Assembly: GCF_000248055.1 (NCBI RefSeq)
Contig: NZ_BAFC01000113.1
Span: 39,618 to 103,617 of the forward strand
Length of the DNA: 64,000 bases
Origin: Gordonia sputi NBRC 100414
GTDB lineage: Bacteria > Actinomycetota > Actinomycetes > Mycobacteriales > Mycobacteriaceae
Direction of reading: 5' to 3'
Part shown: positions 10,169-18,483 of the stretch, one piece after another
Layout: each line of letters opens with the position of its first letter
How positions within the stretch are numbered: position 1 is the first letter of the stretch
Program-made: the position numbers and the translations under genes
The notes under the pieces: generated by a model
Database searches by the model: none
What the model was told of the DNA's origin: nothing
The model's input: only the letters and a program-made list of their open reading frames with translations

Positions 10169-10654
10169 ATGCGTGGAGACGATGAGGTCATCGCTCTACT
10201 CAACGAGCAATTGACCAGTGAACTCACCGCCATCAACCAGTACTTCTTGCACTCAAAAATGCAGGACAACTGGGGCTTGACCGAGCTCGCCTCGAAGACG
10301 AGGGCCGAATCGATCGAAGAGATGACCCACGCGGAAATCCTGACCGATCGCATCCTCTTCCTGGAAGGTCTGCCCAACTATCAGAAGCTGCTGCCGCTCC
10401 GCATCGGCCAGACTCTCCGTGAGCAGTTCGAGTCCGACCTCGCGATCGAGATCGAGGTGGTCAACCGTCTGAAGCCGGGCATCGTGCTGTGCCGCGAGAA
10501 GCAGGACATCACGACAGCCAAGATCTTCGAGGAGATCCTCAAGGACGAGGAGCACCACATCGACTATCTGGAGACGCAGCTCGAGCTGCTCGACAAGCTC
10601 GGTGAGCCGCTCTACCTGTCGAAGACGATCGCCACGCCTCCCGACGTCGGCTGA
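10169..10654 (+). CDS. bfr: Bacterioferritin (haem-containing iron storage protein)
   Basis: A 161-residue ferritin-superfamily four-helix protein that forms a 24-subunit shell oxidising and storing iron. Di-iron ligands fit E18, E51, H54, E94, E127 and H130 (EEHHIDYL), and M52 (EEMTHAE) is the conserved haem ligand, marking it as Bfr rather than a haem-free ferritin. The ATG at 10169 follows a good ribosome-binding site (GGAGGTATGCC). It is the partner of the preceding bfd. A strong hairpin follows the stop. Confidence 0.95.
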   Translation: MRGDDEVIALLNEQLTSELTAINQYFLHSKMQDNWGLTELASKTRAESIEEMTHAEILTDRILFLEGLPNYQKLLPLRIGQTLREQFESDLAIEIEVVNRLKPGIVLCREKQDITTAKIFEEILKDEEHHIDYLETQLELLDKLGEPLYLSKTIATPPDVG

Positions 10655-10670
10655 TCCAGCCACTCACTCC

Positions 10671-10710
10671 GACATCGACCCCGGTACCAACAGGTGCCGG
10701 GGTCGATGTC
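10671..10710. terminator. 18-bp stem-loop terminator between convergent bfr and MFS gene
   Basis: Arms 10671-10688 and 10693-10710 pair across 18 positions (one G-U pair) around the loop AACA. Its position suggests bidirectional termination. Confidence 0.8.
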
Positions 10711-10727
10711 GCTGAAGGTGAAGTCGC

Positions 10728-12002
10728 TTAGGTTGATGCCGCTTGAGTCGATGCCGATTGAGTCGATGCCGCTGTGTGGCGAGCGGCCGTGCGCCGGGCG
10801 ACAGCCAGCGCCACACCCAGTACGACGATCCCGGCAACCGCGAGTCCTGCCCCGAGAACCGACGGCGCGCGGTACCCGAGACCTGCGGCGATGACAACGC
10901 CGCCGAGCCACGCGCCGAGTGCGTTCGCAATGTTGAGTGCCGAATGGTTGAGCGCCGCGGCGAGCGTCTGAGCGTCTTCGGCCACGTCCATCAGGCGGGT
11001 TTGCAGTGCGGGAACCATCGCCGTCGCGCTGACCCCGACGAGGAACGTCAATGGAACGGCCGCCCACGGCGATGTGACGAGTGCGGCAAACAATCCGAGC
11101 ACCACCGCGGTCGCGACGAGTCCCACGAGAATCGCGCGCGGCACGTGTGAATCGGCGGCAGCACCGCCGACCAGGTTGCCGACCACCATGCCGACACCGA
11201 AGACCATCAACACCACCGGAACCCAACCGACCGAGATGCCCGTGAGGCTCGTCAGCGCAGTGTTGAGGTACGTGTAGAACGCGAACATCCCGCCGAAGCC
11301 GACGAAGCCGATCGCCGGCGTCAACCACACCTGAGGCCTCGTGAGTGCGCCGAGTTCGGTCATCGGATTGGTGACGGCCATGTCGTCGAGTGCGGGCAAC
11401 GTGATGAACAGCGCGCCGATCGTCACGATGCCGATGACCACCACGACAACGAAAGCTGCTCTCCAACCCAGACTTTCGCCGAGCCAGGTCGCCAACGGCA
11501 CACCCAGGACATTGGCTACGGACAATCCGAGGAGAACCAGCCCGACGGCCTTGGCACGGTTACGAGGTCCGGCCAGGTGCGCCGCGACGAGAGCAGCGAC
11601 GCCGAAGTACGCGCCATGCGGCAGTCCGGCCACGAATCTCGCGACCATCAGCGTCCCGAAGTCGGGCGCCAACACAGTGGCCGCATTGCCGACCGTGAAA
11701 GCCACCATCAACCCGATCAACAGCGTGCGACGAGACATCCGCGCGGTCAGTGCGGCGATGAGAGGCGCCCCGACCACCACCCCGAGTGCGTAGGCCGAGA
11801 CGACGTAGCCCGCAGTCGGCTCGGAGACATGCACCGAGGACGCGATGTTCGGCAGTAAGCCCATCGCGACGAACTCCGTGGTGCCGATCCCGAACCCGCC
11901 CAGCGCCATCGCCAGCATGGCGAACCGACGAGTTGTGTTGGAGTGGACCACGTTACTGCTGGTCCCGGCCATGTTCGTCTCGGTTGGGGCGGTTGAGGAC
12001 AT
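10728..12002 (-). CDS. MFS transporter, DHA1 (AraJ/Bcr-like) efflux family
   Basis: A 424-residue protein with about 12 membrane segments. The first loop motif GTTEFVAMGLLPNIA and the domain pattern fit the DHA1 drug/sugar-efflux group (AraJ, Bcr, CmlA-like). It exports an unknown small molecule across the cytoplasmic membrane. The C-terminal tail (TAASTQSASTQAAST) is encoded by a 15-bp tandem repeat. The stop is within a few bp of that repeat and 17 bp from the hairpin shared with bfr. Start is ATG at 12002; a second ATG ten codons in is possible. Confidence 0.85.
   Translation of the reverse strand: MSSTAPTETNMAGTSSNVVHSNTTRRFAMLAMALGGFGIGTTEFVAMGLLPNIASSVHVSEPTAGYVVSAYALGVVVGAPLIAALTARMSRRTLLIGLMVAFTVGNAATVLAPDFGTLMVARFVAGLPHGAYFGVAALVAAHLAGPRNRAKAVGLVLLGLSVANVLGVPLATWLGESLGWRAAFVVVVVIGIVTIGALFITLPALDDMAVTNPMTELGALTRPQVWLTPAIGFVGFGGMFAFYTYLNTALTSLTGISVGWVPVVLMVFGVGMVVGNLVGGAAADSHVPRAILVGLVATAVVLGLFAALVTSPWAAVPLTFLVGVSATAMVPALQTRLMDVAEDAQTLAAALNHSALNIANALGAWLGGVVIAAGLGYRAPSVLGAGLAVAGIVVLGVALAVARRTAARHTAASTQSASTQAAST
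10733..10777. repeat. 15-bp tandem repeat x3 at the 3' end of the MFS gene
   Basis: Units at 10733-10747, 10748-10762 and 10763-10777 share the core GATGCCG and flanks. In the minus-strand protein each unit encodes ASTQ plus S or A, so the array is in frame and forms the C-terminal tail. Confidence 0.8.
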
Positions 12003-12087
12003 TCACGCTGCAACGAGCACGCCAGTGGGCGTGATTCCGTCGTCGACGGTGACATCGTTCACACCCCGCCTGCGCAGGGGTTCCGAG

Positions 12088-13881
12088 TCAGGCGGCGGGT
12101 GCGCCCGCCGTCGTTGATTTCGGGGTGGCACCCTGCTGCTGCGTCGACGCACCGGGTGTCGACTCGTCAGATGTCGACTTGTCGCGTGTCGACTCCCCCG
12201 ATGTCGACTGCTCCGATGTTGACTGCTCCGGCGTCGGCTTCTCGGGTGCAGGCTTCTCCGGTGTCGACTCTCCTGGTCCAGGCTTCGGCGCATGCGCGCC
12301 GCCGGGAGCCTCAACCGGCTGCGAAGAGCCGCCGAGCGGCGCCTGTGTTTGCAGTGAGCCGCTGCCGGCAGGAGGCGTCGACGCAGCTTCGGTACCGGTC
12401 CCGTCACCTGTGCCTGCGCCACCCGAGCCGACAGGATCGTCGACGCCTTGTCGGCCGGAGATTCCCCCGCCGGAGATTCCATCAGTACCCGAGGCACTGC
12501 GCGCTTCGGGCCCGCCGAGAGTCTTCGCGGTGTCCACGGCCCCCGGGGCGTCGGCAATCTTCTCCGATGCTGACAGCGCCGCCACCGACGCGGTCTGGCT
12601 GGTGGTCGTCGGGGTGCGCAGCGACGCGAGCCACTCTTCGAACGCGACCAGCGACGGTCGGTACGCGGGTCCGGGAATGCCGGTGACATCGCGGCCGGTC
12701 AGTGTGTAGGCCCAGAACTTTCCGAAGTTCACCGGCATCGACGCGATGCTCCTGACAGTGGTCCGCAACGCGTCGACGCCCTGACCCCAGAGCACCGGGT
12801 TCCACGTGAACAGCCCCTGTGCCATGTTCTGGAACGTGTAGACGTCGGTGAGCACCCCGCCGTAGCCGAGGTCGGGCAACTGCGGGAACCAACCCATGGC
12901 CCACCGGATCGGCGGCTGGAAGTCGGCCAGTGTGATGCCGAGGATGTCCGGGAACTTCCACCGCTTGCTCACGAGGTCGGGCACGGTCCAGCCGAGACCG
13001 AGCTTGTCGACGAACTGCTGGGTGAGAACCCATGCCGACGACGGCACGACGAGCTGGCAGGTGTTGACCTCAGCGGTGGTGTCCTGGCAGTCCAACGGTT
13101 TGACTCCCCAGGCGTCCCACAGGGCTCCTTTGGTGGCGGGCAGATACATGTAGAGCGGATACAGACCGTGCTTGACCCAGTAGCCCGCGAGGCCGTCGAG
13201 GGCTCCGATCGGGTCGTGAAGCGGGTCGGGAAGATCACAGATCGGATCGCCCGTGAAGCACACGGTGGTCACCGGAATCCCGCCGAAGTCGTCGACGTCG
13301 CGTCCACCCGCCATGGTCAGGCCGGGGATCACGCCGATCAGAACGCGTTCGATGCCCTGTCCGTAGAGAGTTCCCGCTTGCCGCGGATCGGAGTAGAGCA
13401 GTCCGGACACGTCGGTCGATGAGATCTCGTAGCCAGAAGTGTTGCCGGTGCCGATATCGGTGAGTACGTCGCCGCCGATTCCCGCGCCCTGGGAGTACCC
13501 GACGATCACGACCGGTTTGCCATCACACTGCGCCTGATAATTCGCCACGGTCGACATCGTTGCGGCGACGCCCTGCGACTGACTGTCATCGAAGCCGAAG
13601 GCACCCAACGGCCAGATCGACGCCGGATACTCGACACGCTCGACGGTGTAGCCGGCATATTGAGGTTGGCGCGTGACGCCGTCGAGCAGATGTCCCTGGG
13701 GATCCCACGTACCGCCGACGAAGACGAGCGCGCCGTTGCCACAGCCGTCATCGGCGGCCTCGGCTCGCGCGACACCCGCGCCGGGGGTTTGACCTATGGC
13801 GAGAAGAACCGCTGCGACTGCGGCGAGTCCGAGTGTGCTCGCCGCCGTGATCGATCGCCGGAAACCGAAGTGACCACCCAT
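12088..13881 (-). CDS. Secreted PE-PPE-domain alpha/beta hydrolase (esterase) with repeat tail
   Basis: A 597-residue protein. Residues 11-42 form a signal peptide ending ARA-EAA. From about 50 to 430 it resembles the PE-PPE (Pfam) serine-hydrolase domain found in some mycobacterial PE and PPE proteins, with nucleophile elbow GYS130QGAG. No PE or PPE N-terminal domain is present; a conventional signal peptide replaces it. The final ~170 residues are low complexity (Gly/Ser/Pro then Pro-Glu-Lys/Ser-Thr pentads) encoded by 15-bp tandem units. It is probably an exported or wall-associated lipase/esterase; substrate unknown. ATG at 13881. Confidence 0.8.
   Translation of the reverse strand: MGGHFGFRRSITAASTLGLAAVAAVLLAIGQTPGAGVARAEAADDGCGNGALVFVGGTWDPQGHLLDGVTRQPQYAGYTVERVEYPASIWPLGAFGFDDSQSQGVAATMSTVANYQAQCDGKPVVIVGYSQGAGIGGDVLTDIGTGNTSGYEISSTDVSGLLYSDPRQAGTLYGQGIERVLIGVIPGLTMAGGRDVDDFGGIPVTTVCFTGDPICDLPDPLHDPIGALDGLAGYWVKHGLYPLYMYLPATKGALWDAWGVKPLDCQDTTAEVNTCQLVVPSSAWVLTQQFVDKLGLGWTVPDLVSKRWKFPDILGITLADFQPPIRWAMGWFPQLPDLGYGGVLTDVYTFQNMAQGLFTWNPVLWGQGVDALRTTVRSIASMPVNFGKFWAYTLTGRDVTGIPGPAYRPSLVAFEEWLASLRTPTTTSQTASVAALSASEKIADAPGAVDTAKTLGGPEARSASGTDGISGGGISGRQGVDDPVGSGGAGTGDGTGTEAASTPPAGSGSLQTQAPLGGSSQPVEAPGGAHAPKPGPGESTPEKPAPEKPTPEQSTSEQSTSGESTRDKSTSDESTPGASTQQQGATPKSTTAGAPAA
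12142..12277. repeat. 15-bp degenerate tandem array, about 9 units, in the PE-PPE protein tail
   Basis: The units share TGTCGACT plus seven variable bases with a strict 15-bp period. In the protein they encode a pentapeptide of the type E-(K/Q/S)-(P/S)-(T/A)-(P/S). Confidence 0.8.
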
Positions 13882-14194
13882 GCGTTCTCCACCAATCCGG
13901 CCGATCTGTGCCGCGTCGCCGCGAGGTCGTCGGCGTCCGCTCCGGCCGAGTTACTCGCGAATGTTCGGATCGTAGAAGTCTGTGACCCACGCCACAAGAG
14001 AATCCGACGGCCGATCGGCGAACCGACGACGATGGACGGCAGATTCGACTGTTCGGACTACACGAGAGAGCTTCAATTGCGCCTTTTCGCCGCCCGCGCG
14101 CAGTGTCGCCGCTGCGACCCCTTGTCCACCCCAAGAACCAGGCTGCGTCGGAGGGTTCTCACTTCATTTCGGCCGTGTTATATCCTTGACGCCA
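13882..14194. other. Intergenic region upstream of the SAM riboswitch
   Basis: About 310 bp between the divergently oriented PE-PPE gene and the riboswitch. Open frames cross it on both strands, but none has a family-like sequence or ribosome-binding site. It must contain the promoters for both directions; I cannot assign -35/-10 boxes with confidence. Confidence 0.5.
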
Positions 14195-14345
14195 GGTCAT
14201 GAGTATCAGCGCAAAGCCCCGGCTCGCTGATCGGCAACCCTCCAACCGCGGTGGGGTGCTCCGGGTGATGACCGGGTTGTGGGACCCCGTTCTGCGACGA
14301 TCAATTCGTCGATGATGGTTTCGGGTCCCCGGCAAGCGCGGGTCC
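14195..14345 (+). promoter_or_regulatory. SAM-IV riboswitch
   Basis: The segment closely follows the actinobacterial SAM-IV aptamer as I remember it: GGTCATGAG opening P1, the AGCCCCGGCT element, GGCAACCCTCCAACCGCGG core, GGGTGATGACC closing P1, and the 3' strand GGCAAGCGCGGGTC. The hairpin after P1 is long here: GGGACCCC (14281-14288) pairs with GGGTCCCC (14323-14330) and encloses a second small stem (CGACGA/TCGTCG). Downstream, GGGTCCG-AAG-GTCGGACCC may belong to the expression platform. It precedes metY by about 60 bp and should switch metY-metX off when S-adenosylmethionine is plentiful. Confidence 0.9.
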
Positions 14346-14406
14346 GAAGGTCGGACCCCAACAGGGTCGTCGTGCCCTGCCGACCGTAGAAAGTGATGCG
14401 TATTCA

Positions 14407-15729
14407 ATGTCTGACGTCGACGTCGACCAGAATCCAGCCGACAACTGGAGTTTCGAGACCAAGCAGATTCACGCAGGCCAGACAGCCGACGCGGCGACCA
14501 ACGCCCGCGCTCTGCCGATCTACCAGACCACGTCGTACACGTTCAACGACACCACCCATGCCGCGAATCTGTTCGGCCTTGCCGAGCCAGGCAACATCTA
14601 CACGCGCCTGATGAACCCGACACAGGATGTCGTCGAGCAGCGTCTCGCTGCTCTCGAGGGCGGTGTCGCGGCGCTGCTCGTCGCGTCGGGCCAGGCTGCG
14701 GAGACGTACTCGATCCTCAACATCGTCGAGAACGGCGGGCACGTCGTGTCGAGTCCCCGCCTCTACGGCGGAACTTACAACCTCTTCCACTACACGCTGC
14801 CCAAGCTCGGCATCGAGGTCACGTTCGTCGAGGATCCGGAAGATCTCGACTCGTGGCAGGCCGCAGTCCGCGACAACACGCGCGCGTTCTACGGCGAGTC
14901 GATCTCCAACCCGAACAACGAGATCCTCGACATCGAGGGCATCTCGGGGGTTGCACATCGCAACGGCGTGCCGCTCATCGTCGACAACACCGTCGCCACC
15001 CCGTATCTGCTCAACCCGCTCGCGCACGGCGCCGACATCGTCGTGCACTCGGCCACCAAATACATCGGTGGGCACGGAACCGCGATCGGCGGCGTGATCA
15101 TCGACGGCGGCACCTTCGACTGGCGTGTCCAGCGCGACGGCAAAGACCTCTTCCCCGGTTTCACCACGCCCGACCCGAGCTACCACGGCGCGGTCTTCGC
15201 CGATCTCGGCGCTCCCGCGTACGCACTCAAGGCACGCGTGCAGTTGCTCCGCGACACCGGCGCAGCAATCTCGCCGTTCAACGCGTTCCTGCTCGCACAG
15301 GGTCTCGAGACCTTGAGCCTGCGCGTCGAGCGTCACGTCGCCAACGCACAGCGCGTCGCCGAATACCTCAACGACAACCCGCAGGTCGAGGAGGTCTACT
15401 ACGCCGGTCTGTCGTCGTCGCCCTGGTACAAGCGCGGCCAGGAGCTCGCACCGAAGGGGCAGGGCGCTGTCATCGGGTTCGAGATCGCAGGCGGCGTCGA
15501 CGCGGGCAAGCGGTTCGTCGAGGCGCTCACACTGCACAGCCACGTCGCCAACATCGGTGATGTGCGCTCACTGGTGATCCACCCCGCATCGACCACCCAC
15601 AGCCAGCTGACCCCCGAGGAGCAACTCGCCGCGGGTGTCACCCCCGGCCTCGTCCGCCTCGCGGTGGGCATCGAGGGAATCGACGACATCCTCGCCGACC
15701 TCGACCGGGGTTTCGAAGCAGCCAAGTAG
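14407..15729 (+). CDS. metY: O-acetylhomoserine (thiol)-lyase / sulfhydrylase
   Basis: A 440-residue Cys/Met-metabolism PLP enzyme. The PLP lysine is K218 ([11 protein letters not shown]), the PLP-stacking region SGQAAE is near 94-99 and [10 protein letters not shown] near 70. The length and the GGTYNLF insert are typical of the MetY sulfhydrylase branch, which makes homocysteine from O-acetylhomoserine and sulfide. It is the first gene after the SAM-IV riboswitch and 29 bp upstream of metX. The ATG at 14407 has only a weak purine-rich upstream site, consistent with riboswitch-controlled access. Rv3340 (metC) is the positional counterpart. Confidence 0.93.
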   Translation: MSDVDVDQNPADNWSFETKQIHAGQTADAATNARALPIYQTTSYTFNDTTHAANLFGLAEPGNIYTRLMNPTQDVVEQRLAALEGGVAALLVASGQAAETYSILNIVENGGHVVSSPRLYGGTYNLFHYTLPKLGIEVTFVEDPEDLDSWQAAVRDNTRAFYGESISNPNNEILDIEGISGVAHRNGVPLIVDNTVATPYLLNPLAHGADIVVHSATKYIGGHGTAIGGVIIDGGTFDWRVQRDGKDLFPGFTTPDPSYHGAVFADLGAPAYALKARVQLLRDTGAAISPFNAFLLAQGLETLSLRVERHVANAQRVAEYLNDNPQVEEVYYAGLSSSPWYKRGQELAPKGQGAVIGFEIAGGVDAGKRFVEALTLHSHVANIGDVRSLVIHPASTTHSQLTPEEQLAAGVTPGLVRLAVGIEGIDDILADLDRGFEAAK

Positions 15730-15758
15730 CCAACGCAGAGCAAGGAGCGAGGACACCT

Positions 15759-16907
15759 GTGTCGGTGAGCATCGACCCGCAGACGGATACAGAGCAACGG
15801 CCGGACTGGGAGAACGCCCCGGACGGCCAGATGCTCAGCGCCCGTCTCGGGTCGATCTCACTCGACAACGGTGAGCAGATCGACGACGTGACCCTCGCCT
15901 TTCAGCGGTGGGGAAAACTGTCGCCTGCTCGCGACAACGTCATCCTCACGCTGCACGCCCTGACCGGCGATTCACACGTGACCGGACCCGCCGATGCTGC
16001 TCATCCCTCCCCCGGCTGGTGGGACGGTCTGATCGGTCCCGGCGCGGCAGTCGACACCGACGAATGGTGCGTCATCTCGGCAAACGTGCTCGGCGGATGC
16101 CGTGGATCGACCGGGCCCGCATCGCTGGACCCCACCGGCCGACCGTGGGGTTCGAGCTTCCCGCAACTCACCGTGCTCGATCAGGTCCGCGCCGAAGTCG
16201 CACTGATGGATCATCTGGGCATCGAGAGCATCGGCGCGGTTGTGGGCGGCTCGATGGGCGGCGCACGCGCACTCGAGTGGATCATCGAGTACCCCGAACG
16301 GGTTCGAAGCGCACTCGTGCTAGCCGTCGGCGCTCGTGCGACCGCCGACCAGATCGGTACGCAGACAACGCAAATCGCAGCCATCACGTCCGATCCGGCG
16401 TGGCACGGCGGCGACTATCACGGCACCGGCGAGGCGCCGACGACCGGAATGGGAATCGCTCGTCGGATCGCGCACCTGACCTACCGCAGCGAGCCGGAGC
16501 TCGACGAACGCTTCGCGAATGATGCTCAGGGCCAAGAGAATCCACTCACCGGCGGACGCTACGCAGTGCAGAGCTACCTCGAGCACCAGGCGGGCAAACT
16601 GGTCGAGCGTTTCGATCCGGGAAGCTACGTCATCCTCAGCGAAGTACTCAACCACCATGATGTCGGGCGCGATCGCGGTGGCGTGAAGACCGCACTCAAC
16701 GCGTGCAACGTTCCGGTGATCGTCGGCGGTATCGACTCGGATCGCCTGTACCCCTTGCGGTTACAGGTCGAACTCGCCGAAGAGCTCGGCAATTGCGTCG
16801 GCGGCCTCCAGGTGGTTCAGTCCGACAACGGCCACGACGGATTCCTCACCGAATTCGACGCCATCGGCGATCTACTCAAGCGCACAGTCGATCTCGCGCG
16901 TCGCTGA
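15759..16907 (+). CDS. metX: Homoserine O-acetyltransferase
   Basis: A 382-residue alpha/beta-hydrolase-fold acyltransferase converting homoserine and acetyl-CoA to O-acetylhomoserine for MetY. The nucleophile is S165 in GGSMGG; the later [11 protein letters not shown] and SDNGHDGFL motifs carry the catalytic Asp and His. [12 protein letters not shown] and [12 protein letters not shown] are typical of MetX. Start is GTG at 15759, preceded by AAGGAGCGAGG. It lies in one transcription unit with metY under the SAM-IV riboswitch and matches Rv3341. Confidence 0.95.
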   Translation: MSVSIDPQTDTEQRPDWENAPDGQMLSARLGSISLDNGEQIDDVTLAFQRWGKLSPARDNVILTLHALTGDSHVTGPADAAHPSPGWWDGLIGPGAAVDTDEWCVISANVLGGCRGSTGPASLDPTGRPWGSSFPQLTVLDQVRAEVALMDHLGIESIGAVVGGSMGGARALEWIIEYPERVRSALVLAVGARATADQIGTQTTQIAAITSDPAWHGGDYHGTGEAPTTGMGIARRIAHLTYRSEPELDERFANDAQGQENPLTGGRYAVQSYLEHQAGKLVERFDPGSYVILSEVLNHHDVGRDRGGVKTALNACNVPVIVGGIDSDRLYPLRLQVELAEELGNCVGGLQVVQSDNGHDGFLTEFDAIGDLLKRTVDLARR

Positions 16908-16945
16908 AGTCAGGACGTCAGCTGCCGTTGTACTCCGCTGATAGA

Positions 16946-17854
16946 TCAGCGTGCCCGCTCACGTAGCGACCTGGCGTCGGCGTATCCGATCGCCCGCGCC
17001 GCAGCTTCTCGTGTCCACCCCTGCGCCACCAGTTCGCTCGCCGCCTCACGGCGCACCTGCGCCGAGTAGGCGTGCGGAGTCATCCCGGTCGCTGTCACGA
17101 AGTGCCGCACCAGTGTTCGAGCCCCCACATGAAGAGTCGACGCCAACGTCGCGAGATCGGGTGGCGGGCCGTCGACCTGGTCGATGACATCCTGAGCACG
17201 GTGTACAAGATCGTCGAGATGATCCCGGTGCATGAGCGTGAACGGCGCCTGCCCAGCAGTACCCGGCCTCCATGCGGGCACGACGAGGGTCCGAGCGACC
17301 CTCGCGGCAAATGCGGGTCCGTGATCGTGCGCGATGAGATGTAACGAGAGATCGATTCCGCTCGCTATGCCTGCGGAGGTGTGTACCCGGGGTGTGCACG
17401 TGTAGAGCACCCCGTGGGCCACCTCGACCCCGCGGAACCGCGCAAGCCGGTCGAGCAACTCGTGATGCGTTGTCGCACATAATCCGTCGAGAACGCCCGC
17501 CTGCGCGAGCGTCAATGCACCAGCGCACACGCTCGCCACAGAACCGCTCGCTCGATGGTGTTCGGCGACACGCAGGACGAGGTGATCTGCGAGAGGCGCC
17601 ACGTCGGCCGCGAGTTTCCCTCCCACAACCATCACGAGGTCGCGCGTCGACAATTCCGGCCACGTCGTCGACGCACCCAACGCGATCCCCTGATGGGAAG
17701 TGACAGTGGCGGTGTCGGCTACCGTCGAGATCTCGTAGTCACCGCCGAGATCGTTCGCCGATGCGAACGCCTGTATCGGTCCCGCCGCGTCGAGTAGGTG
17801 CACTCGTGGCGGCAGCACGATCAGGACACGACGCCTACGGCGATCGACAGTCAT
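16946..17854 (-). CDS. GlxA-family regulator (DJ-1/PfpI domain plus AraC HTH), C-terminally short
   Basis: A 302-residue protein with an N-terminal DJ-1/PfpI amidotransferase-like domain (nucleophile-elbow Cys in SVCAGALTLAQAG) and a C-terminal AraC-type HTH (from about residue 215). The first AraC helices are present (TLASTLHVGARTLVRHF, GMTPHAYSAQVRREAA), but the protein stops at ARSLRERAR, where family members continue with the final F-R-R-x-F-G-x-x-P-x-x-Y-R segment. It begins 4 bp after the stop of the isochorismatase-like gene, so the two form an operon. The effector is unknown. Confidence 0.8.
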   Translation of the reverse strand: MTVDRRRRRVLIVLPPRVHLLDAAGPIQAFASANDLGGDYEISTVADTATVTSHQGIALGASTTWPELSTRDLVMVVGGKLAADVAPLADHLVLRVAEHHRASGSVASVCAGALTLAQAGVLDGLCATTHHELLDRLARFRGVEVAHGVLYTCTPRVHTSAGIASGIDLSLHLIAHDHGPAFAARVARTLVVPAWRPGTAGQAPFTLMHRDHLDDLVHRAQDVIDQVDGPPPDLATLASTLHVGARTLVRHFVTATGMTPHAYSAQVRREAASELVAQGWTREAAARAIGYADARSLRERAR

Positions 17855-17858
17855 GCTC

Positions 17859-18410
17859 TCATGCTGGCATGCCGAGTTCCGCGAGTGTGGTGACGAGTGC
17901 GAATCGACCCGACAGCGCCGCCGCTGTCCGCTCGATCACCGTCGCCGCGTCAAGCACCCCTGACCCATCGGCGAGCGGCAGTGGATGCGTCGCCGTCGCA
18001 TCGATCACCACCTCGACGGAGTAGCCGAGATCGCTCGCGACCCGGGCCGTGGTCTCCACGCACTGCTCCGTGCGGATTCCTGCGAGACGCACGGTATCGA
18101 TTCCTGAGTGGATCAGCAATTGCCCGAGATTGGTTGTGGTGAAGGCATTGTGACTCGTCTTGACGATCACCGGCTCGTCGGAGCGGGGCACGAGGTCGTC
18201 AACGAGCCGCACCAATCCGCGTTCCGGATCGAACGGTCCCTCGCTGCCCGGGGCGGAGTGCAGCACCCAGATCACCTGGTCGCCGCGAACACGCGCCGAC
18301 TCCACGAGCTCCGCCACTCTGATGGCGATCTCCGGATCCGAGATCTGCTCCCACGAGGGCTGCTGTCGAAACGATTCCTGGACGTCGATGACGATCAATG
18401 CGTTTGCCAT
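17859..18410 (-). CDS. Isochorismatase-like cysteine hydrolase
   Basis: A 183-residue member of the isochorismatase/nicotinamidase fold. The catalytic triad is intact: D9 (VIDVQESF), K84 (VIVKTSHNAF) and C117 (GIRTEQCVETTAR). Such enzymes hydrolyse amides or carbamates such as nicotinamide, N-carbamoylsarcosine or ureidoacrylate; the substrate here cannot be assigned. It is followed after 4 bp by a GlxA-type regulator that may control it. The second isochorismatase-like gene in the window (28415-28990) lacks this cysteine, so the two are probably functionally different. Confidence 0.85.
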   Translation of the reverse strand: MANALIVIDVQESFRQQPSWEQISDPEIAIRVAELVESARVRGDQVIWVLHSAPGSEGPFDPERGLVRLVDDLVPRSDEPVIVKTSHNAFTTTNLGQLLIHSGIDTVRLAGIRTEQCVETTARVASDLGYSVEVVIDATATHPLPLADGSGVLDAATVIERTAAALSGRFALVTTLAELGMPA

Positions 18411-18483
18411 GTATCGATCATGGCCTCACCGCGGCACGCAGAACAGGTACAAGAAGGTCACTGACCGGAACGATCAGGACACG

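Noticed and set aside
12142..12277. Tandem array considered as a CRISPR
   Set aside because: Units are 15 bp, contiguous, without spacers, and in frame with the hydrolase tail.
13748..14134. Minus-strand frame upstream of the PE-PPE gene
   Set aside because: Arg/Ser-rich with no motif or start context; treated as non-coding.
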